NCBI GenBank assembly: GCA_024636495.1
Contig: JAGXGZ010000020.1
Span: forward strand, 1-51,084
DNA length: 51,084 bases
Reading direction: 5' to 3'
Origin: Roseobacter sp.
Lineage (GTDB): Bacteria; Pseudomonadota; Alphaproteobacteria; Rhodobacterales; Rhodobacteraceae
The notes below the pieces were generated by a model, which was not told the DNA's origin, searched no databases, and saw only the letters and a list, made by a program, of their open reading frames with translations. Positions 46,014-51,084 of this stretch are shown one piece after another. A program made the translations under genes and the position numbers. Numbering within the stretch: the first letter of the stretch is position 1; every line of letters starts with the position of its first letter.

Positions 46014-46709
46014 TCAGCTGTCCAACTGACGGCTGAGGATGGTCGCGAATTCATCGGCGAATGCTTCATAACCGCCCAGAATACGGTCCGCGTCCGCACT
46101 AAGCTTGTTGTAGAAAATCACTGCTGGGATCGCGGCCAAAAGGCCAATGCCTGTAGCCAAAAGCGCCTCGGCGATACCCGGGGCCACAACCACAAGGCTG
46201 GTGTTCTGCTGGGAGGCGATTTCGATAAACGAATGCATGATGCCAAAGACCGTCCCGAACAGACCGACAAACGGTGCCGTTGATCCGGTTGTCGCAAGAA
46301 CAGGCAGTCCCTTTTGCAGCTTTTCCGCTTCTTTCGCGATGGCCACATCCATTGACCGGTCAATGCGTGCCGTGGCACCGGGGATCAGACCGCCATCTTC
46401 GCGGTGCGAACGGCGCCATTCGGTCATGCCAGCCGCGAATATCTTTTCCGCTGCACCGTCAGGATCAGGCCCAATCGTATCATATAGCCCGTCCAACGGT
46501 TCGCCCGACCAGAACGCCTGGTCAAAACGATCCGCATCGGCTTTGGCCTTACGGTACTGAATAATCTTCTGGACGATGATCGACCAAGACCAAAAGGACG
46601 CGATGATCAAGCTGATCATAACCAGTTTTACCGTGATCGTTGCCCGAAAAAATAGACCCAAGAGCGAGAAATCAATCTCGCTCGCCGCCGCCAGCGTTTC
46701 TGCTTCCAT
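46014..46709 (-). CDS. tolQ: Tol-Pal system protein TolQ
   Basis: A MotA/TolQ/ExbB family inner-membrane protein (231 residues). Three transmembrane helices are visible, with the conserved GLFGTVFGIMHSFIEIASQQNTSL and GIAEALLATGIGLLAAIPAVIFYN blocks in the C-terminal half. Together with TolR it uses the proton motive force to energise TolA. The 5' leader contains a terminator-like hairpin with a GCAA tetraloop (46731-46744). Confidence 0.97.
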   Translation of the reverse strand: MEAETLAAASEIDFSLLGLFFRATITVKLVMISLIIASFWSWSIIVQKIIQYRKAKADADRFDQAFWSGEPLDGLYDTIGPDPDGAAEKIFAAGMTEWRRSHREDGGLIPGATARIDRSMDVAIAKEAEKLQKGLPVLATTGSTAPFVGLFGTVFGIMHSFIEIASQQNTSLVVVAPGIAEALLATGIGLLAAIPAVIFYNKLSADADRILGGYEAFADEFATILSRQLDS

Positions 46710-46726
46710 CGGTTATGCTCTTTATA

Positions 46727-46744
46727 AAAGGCCCCTTGCGGGGC
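46727..46744 (-). terminator. terminator-like hairpin in the tolQ leader
   Basis: Read on the minus strand: GCCCC, tetraloop GCAA, GGGGC (46744 down to 46731), then CTTTTAT. It lies 17 nt before the tolQ start. It may be a leaky terminator of the ruv-ybgC transcript or an attenuator for tolQRAB-pal. Confidence 0.5.
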
Positions 46745-46830
46745 TGTTCCGCCTCAACGGCCCTGTTTTCCAAGGCGCTATTTGCCGTAATCTTAGCGAA
46801 GTGCAATGTTGATTGCTAGGCGTATGGCGT

Positions 46831-46855
46831 CAATCCGCCCTTCAAAGGGCGATTG
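46831..46855 (-). other. hairpin containing the ybgC stop codon
   Basis: CAAT-c-CGCCCT (46831-46841) pairs with AGGGCG-ATTG (46846-46855), 10 bp with one bulged C. The 4-nt loop 46842-46845 contains the TGA stop of ybgC (46842-46844). The stem therefore forms only after ribosomes leave. Confidence 0.45.
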
Positions 46856-47228
46856 AGCGGAGTTTCGCTGGCAATCGGCAGGGTTTCCCGCCCGCATTGA
46901 TGCACACAATCGTGACAACCGCCTGAAACAGCAGTGCCTCTGCGCGCCACACCTCTTGTGTCATCACCATGCGGGCGGGGCCGATTGACGTGGCCCTGGT
47001 CCGCACCTCAAGCTGATCATCAAAAACTGCAGGCGCGATATAATCCGCCTCGACCCGGCGCACGGCGAAAACAAAGCCATCGGCCTTCATCTCTAGCTGG
47101 TCGATACCAATCTTGCGCACCCAATCGCTGCGCGCACGTTCTATATAGCGTAGGTAGTTCGCATAGTAGACGATGCCCGCCATATCGGTATCTTCATAGT
47201 AAACGCGGATCGGCAAAATATGGGTCAT
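46842..47228 (-). CDS. ybgC: acyl-CoA thioesterase YbgC
   Basis: A hotdog-fold thioesterase of the Tol-Pal cluster, thought to act on short-chain acyl-CoA or on acyl carrier protein-bound lipids near the membrane. The 128-residue protein shows the active-site block YYEDTDMAGIVYYANYLRY with DTD at 13-15, followed by ERARSDW. The start overlaps the stop of the upstream unknown gene by 4 nt. Confidence 0.94.
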   Translation of the reverse strand: MTHILPIRVYYEDTDMAGIVYYANYLRYIERARSDWVRKIGIDQLEMKADGFVFAVRRVEADYIAPAVFDDQLEVRTRATSIGPARMVMTQEVWRAEALLFQAVVTIVCINAGGKPCRLPAKLRSIAL

Positions 47229-47848
47229 TGCGGCTTGCTCAGTCGTGCAAACAGGCGAAGCGCATGGGACGCATCTTGCGCGGCTGGTGGCAGCACAGGG
47301 TCATAGGCGGCACGCAAAAGCTCGGCTACATCAGGGCGCAAAATCGTGGTGCCATCCGCTACTGCCAAAGGTGATTGTTCCTTGAATGCCGTGTCGGACC
47401 ACAGCAAAAACGACTGTACAATCTGGCTAAGCGCCAAAGTCTGCGCGGGCACAGCGCTTAGATGCTGGTCCATCCGCAAAAAGACAAAGCAGGCTTTAAT
47501 CGCCCCGGCCTCATCAAACCTGAACAAACGGTATTGATTTGCCTCGACCGCTTGCAGCTTTTCGACCAACGGGCCCAAATCAGGGACCAAACGGTCCAGC
47601 CCCGGCACGTCCAACAGCTCGGCCCATTCTTTGAAAAAGAACATCATCAGGTTGCTGCCCAGCTCGGGATCCGTTTCGGCCATCTTGTGATTGGACAACA
47701 CGCAAACCGCCTCCAACGCGCCCTTGATCACAGACAAGGTCGCGTCATCGACCCCAAACACAACCGGAGACAAAGGCCGCCCCCAACGTGCAAAAACAAA
47801 ATCCCCGCTCTCGCGTGTGAACAGCGCTTCGATATCTTCTGGTGTCAT
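47225..47848 (-). CDS. conserved protein of unknown function between ruvB and ybgC
   Basis: A 207-residue soluble protein that I recognise only as a conserved Rhodobacterales hypothetical. It begins MTPEDIEALFTRESGDFVFARWGRPLSPVVFG and is mixed alpha/beta without signal peptide or membrane helices. The middle is acidic and hydrophobic (NLMMFFFKEWAELLDVPGLD), the end Ala/Leu-rich. The start at 47848 has GGAAGA upstream; two longer in-frame starts (47887 and 47902) would approach or overlap ruvB. Its stop overlaps ybgC by 4 nt, so the ruv and tol segments appear joined through it. Confidence 0.82.
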   Translation of the reverse strand: MTPEDIEALFTRESGDFVFARWGRPLSPVVFGVDDATLSVIKGALEAVCVLSNHKMAETDPELGSNLMMFFFKEWAELLDVPGLDRLVPDLGPLVEKLQAVEANQYRLFRFDEAGAIKACFVFLRMDQHLSAVPAQTLALSQIVQSFLLWSDTAFKEQSPLAVADGTTILRPDVAELLRAAYDPVLPPAAQDASHALRLFARLSKPQ

Positions 47849-47894
47849 CGTATCTTCCAAATGGTCTAAAATCCTCGCCGAAGGCATCACGGCC

Positions 47895-48914
47895 TCAGTC
47901 AAACAAATCCGTCCGAGGTTTGGGCGGCAATATCCCCAAATGCGTCCATGCTTTTTGTGCCAGCATCCGCCCGCGCGGGGTCCGCTGGATCAGGCCTTGT
48001 TGCAGCAAGAACGGCTCGATCACCTCTTCCAGCGAATCGCGGCTTTCGGACAGGGCCGCCGACATGGTTTCGATCCCCACGGGGCCGCCTTGATAATTCT
48101 CAGCGACCAAGCGCAGATAACGCCGGTCAGCACTGTCCAAACCCAGCTTGTCCACGCCCAACCGTGTCAGCGCCATATCGGCAAGTTCGCGGGTGACGCG
48201 GCCATCGCCTTCGACCACGGCGAAATCCACGACACGGCGCAGCAAACGCCCCGCAATCCGCGGTGTGCCGCGCGCGCGTTTCGCAATCTCGCGGGCACCG
48301 CCCTCGTCTGCCGGTGCCCCCAGCTTGCGGGCATTGCGATCAACGATGATGAACAATTCATCCTCGGTGTAGAATTCCAACCGGGTCGGGATGCCGAAAC
48401 GGTCGCGCAGCGGCGTGGTCAACAAACCCATGCGGGTGGTGGCCCCCACAAGGGTAAAGGGCTGCAATTCAATGCGCACGGTGCGCGCCGCAGGCCCTTC
48501 GCCAATAACCAGATCCAGCTCGAAATCCTCAAGCGCGGGATACAGCACTTCTTCTACGGCCGGGTTAAGACGGTGGATTTCGTCGATGAACAACACATCG
48601 CGGGCCTCAAGATTGGTCAGGATCGCCGCCAGATCACCGGCTTTTGCCAGCACAGGCCCCGATGTCATCCGAAACCCGACACCCAATTCGCGCGCCATGA
48701 TTTGCGCCAGCGTGGTTTTGCCCAAACCGGGGGGGCCGTGGAACAGCGTGTGGTCCATCGCCTCGCCGCGTTGCTTGGCGGATTGGATGAACACCTTGAG
48801 GTTCGACCGCGCCTCGGCTTGACCCACAAATTCATCCAGCATCTGCGGACGCAGCGCGCGGTCAAAATCCTCGGGCAGCGGATCAGGCCGCAGGGTTGGG
48901 TCGCTATCGATCAT
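47895..48914 (-). CDS. ruvB: Holliday junction branch migration helicase RuvB
   Basis: The AAA+ motor that drives branch migration together with RuvA. The 339-residue protein shows Walker [10 protein letters not shown] (60-68), Walker [10 protein letters not shown], sensor-1 VGATTRMG, the arginine-finger region PLRDRFG, and a C-terminal winged helix with [10 protein letters not shown]. Length equals the family norm. Confidence 0.97.
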   Translation of the reverse strand: MIDSDPTLRPDPLPEDFDRALRPQMLDEFVGQAEARSNLKVFIQSAKQRGEAMDHTLFHGPPGLGKTTLAQIMARELGVGFRMTSGPVLAKAGDLAAILTNLEARDVLFIDEIHRLNPAVEEVLYPALEDFELDLVIGEGPAARTVRIELQPFTLVGATTRMGLLTTPLRDRFGIPTRLEFYTEDELFIIVDRNARKLGAPADEGGAREIAKRARGTPRIAGRLLRRVVDFAVVEGDGRVTRELADMALTRLGVDKLGLDSADRRYLRLVAENYQGGPVGIETMSAALSESRDSLEEVIEPFLLQQGLIQRTPRGRMLAQKAWTHLGILPPKPRTDLFD

Positions 48915-48957
48915 CTACTATCCAAGGCATAGGGGGCATTTGCGCTGCTGGCCGTAC

Positions 48958-49623
48958 TTAACCCTTTGGGGCAAGAAGTTTCAACGCCGCGCGAATCAAG
49001 ATGGGCGTATCCGCGTCTGGATTTTCGCCCGCCGCTTGTGCAACCGCACCTGCCGCATCGCCCGGACCGTAGCCAAGGTTGCCAAGCGCCGACAGCGCTT
49101 CTGACTGGGCCGATTGGTTTGGTGGCGGTACGGGCCTGCGCCGGGGCTCGGGCGCTTCGATCACTTGCACGGCCTCGACCTCGCCGTGGGCTTCGGCCAA
49201 GGTCGCGTTCATCGCCATCACACCGGGGGCTTTATCCTTGAGGTCAAGCACCACACGTTGCGCGATCTTTGGGCCGACGCCCTTGGCCACCTTGACCGCG
49301 TTCCAATCCCCCAACGCAATCGCACGGCTAACACCGTCAGGCCCAAGTGCGCCAAGGATCGCAAGAGATGCCTTGGCCCCGACCCCTTGCACCGAGGTCA
49401 ACAACCGGTGCCATTCCTTTTCCGCCAGCGTCTGAAAGCCGAAAAGCTGCATCAGGTCTTCGCGCACCACCAGATCGGTGAACAGGGCTACCGCCTCTCC
49501 AACGCCCGGAAGGGCCGCCAGTGTCCGGTCGGAACAATAAACAAGGTATCCGACCCCGCGCACGTCTATCAGCACATGGTCGGGGGCACGGTAATCAATC
49601 CGGCCAGTGATCTTGCCAATCAT
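48958..49623 (-). CDS. ruvA: Holliday junction DNA-binding protein RuvA
   Basis: A tetrameric DNA junction-binding protein (221 residues). Domain I (about 1-62) begins [11 protein letters not shown] and is an OB fold; domain II (about 65-145) has two helix-hairpin-helix motifs ([16 protein letters not shown] and [20 protein letters not shown]); a flexible linker leads to domain III (about 170-221), which contacts RuvB. The start overlaps the ruvC stop by 4 nt. Confidence 0.97.
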   Translation of the reverse strand: MIGKITGRIDYRAPDHVLIDVRGVGYLVYCSDRTLAALPGVGEAVALFTDLVVREDLMQLFGFQTLAEKEWHRLLTSVQGVGAKASLAILGALGPDGVSRAIALGDWNAVKVAKGVGPKIAQRVVLDLKDKAPGVMAMNATLAEAHGEVEAVQVIEAPEPRRRPVPPPNQSAQSEALSALGNLGYGPGDAAGAVAQAAGENPDADTPILIRAALKLLAPKG

Positions 49624-50126
49624 GCCGTAGCCTTTGCAACTGCTTGGGCCAATGTACTGGCCCCTCCGTGATGCGCGTGACAGATCGCAATGGCCAAAGC
49701 ATCTGCCGCATCCGGGCCTGCGATTTCAATCCCCGGCAATTGCATCCGTACCATATGCAAGATCTGCCCCTTGTCCGCATGGCCGACCCCGACCACAGTT
49801 TTCTTGACCGTATTGGGATAATATTCGCCCACTTTCAGCCCGGCTTGCGCTGGCACCAGCATCGCAATACCCCGCGCCTGCCCCAGCTTAAGCGTCCCTG
49901 CGCCGTCCTTGTTTACAAAGGTCTGTTCAACCGCCGCTGTTTGCGGCCTGTAGGTTACTATGATCCGTGTCAGCTGCGCATGCAGCGACAAAAGCCGTGA
50001 TCCAAGGTCAGGTCCTTCGGACACGCAAACCCCGTTTGCGACGTGGCTCAACCGGCTTCCTGCTACGTCAATGACGCCCCACCCCATATTGCGTAGTCCC
50101 GGATCAATACCGATTACCCGTATCAT
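49620..50126 (-). CDS. ruvC: Holliday junction resolvase RuvC
   Basis: A dimeric endonuclease that cuts Holliday junctions. The 168-residue protein shows the acidic tetrad Asp8 ([12 protein letters not shown]), Glu67 ([11 protein letters not shown]), Asp139 and Asp142 ([14 protein letters not shown]). It is the first gene of the minus-strand ruv-tol block and has a good promoter 18-45 nt upstream. Confidence 0.97.
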   Translation of the reverse strand: MIRVIGIDPGLRNMGWGVIDVAGSRLSHVANGVCVSEGPDLGSRLLSLHAQLTRIIVTYRPQTAAVEQTFVNKDGAGTLKLGQARGIAMLVPAQAGLKVGEYYPNTVKKTVVGVGHADKGQILHMVRMQLPGIEIAGPDAADALAIAICHAHHGGASTLAQAVAKATA

Positions 50127-50143
50127 GTGCCTGTTTACCTCGG

Positions 50144-50171
50144 ATTTTATGTTTTTTTACAATTAGCACAA
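50144..50171 (-). promoter_or_regulatory. promoter of the ruvCAB operon
   Basis: On the minus strand: TTGTGC (50171-50166), 16 nt, TAAAAT (50149-50144). Transcription would begin near 50137, giving a very short leader to the ruvC ATG at 50126; CCGAGG lies right after the -10. No LexA/SOS box was recognised. Confidence 0.6.
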
Positions 50172-50185
50172 AACACGAACATCCA

Positions 50186-50210
50186 CCAAGGCTTTTCGGC
50201 CCTGCCTTGG
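50186..50210. other. hairpin between the ruvC promoter and the insertion sequence
   Basis: CCAAGGC (50186-50192) pairs with GCCTTGG (50204-50210) around an 11-nt loop. No T tract lies on either side. It may be the end of a gene whose body lay where the insertion sequence now is, or simply a leftover intergenic structure. Confidence 0.3.
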
Positions 50211-50244
50211 AAAGGCCACATTCAAGCGCTTCAGCGGCGACTTA

Positions 50245-51084
50245 GGGCTGATGCTGTTGAAAAACTCTGTGCTTGATTGGATCAAAAGCTTCTGATTCCA
50301 TTGTATTATGGGGATCTGGAGGGTTTGCGATGCTTGAAAGGCAAAAGGTTCACGCCCGGTTGTTCTACGAGTTCGATCTCGAGACGCATATTCCGGCCGA
50401 CCATCTTCTCCGGGGGATTGATCACTTTCTGGATCTGGATGGTCTGCACGAGGATATGCGCGGCTTCTACAGTCACACCGGCCGACCTTCGATCGATCCC
50501 GAACTCATGATCAGGATGCTGGTTGTCGGCTATGTCATGGGGCTGCGGTCCGAGCGGCGCCTCTGCCAGGAGGTGCATCTCAACCTCGCCTACCGCTGGT
50601 TTTGCCGTTTGGGGCTCGAGGACAAGGTGCCTGATCATTCAACCTTCTCAAAGCTGAGACATGGTAAGTTCCGCGACAGCAACATCTTTCGTCATATCTT
50701 CGAGCGGGTGGTCGCCCAGTGCATCTCCCGTGGCCTGGTCGGCGGCACCGGCTTCGCTGTCGATGCCAGCCTGATCAGCGCCGATGTCCAGACGCAGAGC
50801 TCCAGCCGTCAGGATAAGTGGGATGCGTCCTGCATAGATCCGTCAGAGGCCCCGAGGGCGGTGCGCGAATATCTCCAGACGCTGGACGAAGAGGCTTTCG
50901 GCGGGGCCACGCCCGTCAAGCCAAAGTTCACGGCTCATGCCGATCCTGCCAGCCAGTGGACCGCCGCGCGCAAGGGGCCCGCTTTCTTCGCGTATTCAGA
51001 CAATTACCTGATCGATACGGACTACGGGATCATCATGGATGTTGAAGCGACCCGATCGGTGCGGCAAGCCGAGGTGGGTTCTAC
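50245..51084 (+). mobile_element. left part of an IS1182-like insertion sequence
   Basis: A transposase frame begins at 50330 and is open to the window end. The probable left terminal repeat is at about 50245-50267, containing GATGCTGTTGAAAAACTC, a type of end seen in IS1182/IS5-like elements. The right end and target duplication lie outside the window, so the boundaries are not proven. Confidence 0.65.
50330..51084 (+). CDS. transposase, IS1182-like (3' end beyond the window)
   Basis: At least 251 codons of a DDE transposase. The ATG at 50330 is preceded by CTGGAGGG. The N-terminal region (about 1-115) begins MLERQKVHARLFYEFDLE and includes HIPADHLLRGID, DPELMIRMLVVGYVMGLRSE and LAYRWFCRLGLEDKVPDHST; it is the DUF772 domain found in IS1182 and related elements. 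The first catalytic aspartate is likely in GFAVDASLISAD (about 142-153). The frame is intact up to the edge, so the element may be active. It faces away from ruvC. Confidence 0.88.
   Translation, partial: MLERQKVHARLFYEFDLETHIPADHLLRGIDHFLDLDGLHEDMRGFYSHTGRPSIDPELMIRMLVVGYVMGLRSERRLCQEVHLNLAYRWFCRLGLEDKVPDHSTFSKLRHGKFRDSNIFRHIFERVVAQCISRGLVGGTGFAVDASLISADVQTQSSSRQDKWDASCIDPSEAPRAVREYLQTLDEEAFGGATPVKPKFTAHADPASQWTAARKGPAFFAYSDNYLIDTDYGIIMDVEATRSVRQAEVGS

Overview
The window looks like a chromosomal segment of a Roseobacter-group member of the Rhodobacteraceae (Alphaproteobacteria). The reasons are the GcrA cell-cycle regulator at the left edge, an aa3-type cytochrome oxidase operon with Cox11/SURF1 assembly factors, a complete Tol-Pal cluster joined to ruvCAB, a Tad pilus locus with short Flp pilins, and moderately GC-rich genes with many 4-nt start/stop overlaps. 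I cannot fix the genus. No rRNA, tRNA or CRISPR array was seen. Most of the sequence is ordinary core genome; the only mobile element is an insertion sequence cut off by the right edge.

Layout. 1-715: gcrA, with a terminator-like hairpin on each side. 718-8228 (minus strand, read right to left): coxB, ctaB, a 58-residue CoxF-like protein, ctaG, coxC, surf1, thrC, an M16 peptidase and a GNAT acetyltransferase, largely linked by overlapping codons. 8405-14006 (plus): tldD, dprA, topA. 14093-15578 (plus): the CoA-transferase pair scoA/scoB with its own promoter, an attenuator-like leader hairpin and a strong terminator. 15579-16379 (minus): a lytic transglycosylase.

16748-28814 (plus) is the Tad/Flp pilus locus: two pilins (the second only 57 residues), cpaB, cpaC, an OmpA lipoprotein, cpaE, cpaF, tadB, tadC, two TPR lipoproteins, the prepilin peptidase cpaA, then an AAA+ ATPase of unknown role. 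The first three intergenic gaps of the locus each hold a hairpin, which suggests stepwise lowering of expression after the major pilin. The pseudopilin genes tadE/F/G are not present here. 28819-33553 (plus): a beta-hydroxyacid dehydrogenase, the DNA-repair pair lhr/pdeM separated by a 22-bp-arm inverted-repeat element, and a PaaI thioesterase. 33550-38207: a membrane-anchored LytTR regulator, a DUF2306 membrane protein, the one-carbon enzymes folD and fhs, and a MOSC-domain protein.

38261-50171 (minus) is the envelope and recombination block. In transcription order it reads ruvC, ruvA, ruvB, a conserved unknown protein, ybgC, tolQ, tolR, tolA, tolB, pal, cpoB, tilS, ftsH. A good promoter sits in front of ruvC. 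The Tol-Pal proteins couple the inner membrane proton motive force to outer membrane constriction at division. 50245-51084: the left part of an IS1182-like insertion sequence.

The most noteworthy items are the cryptic second pilin, the hairpin series in the Tad operon, the AAA+ ATPase attached to the Tad locus, the inverted-repeat element at 32171-32349, the nested inverted repeat between dprA and topA, and the hairpin that places the ybgC stop codon in its loop.
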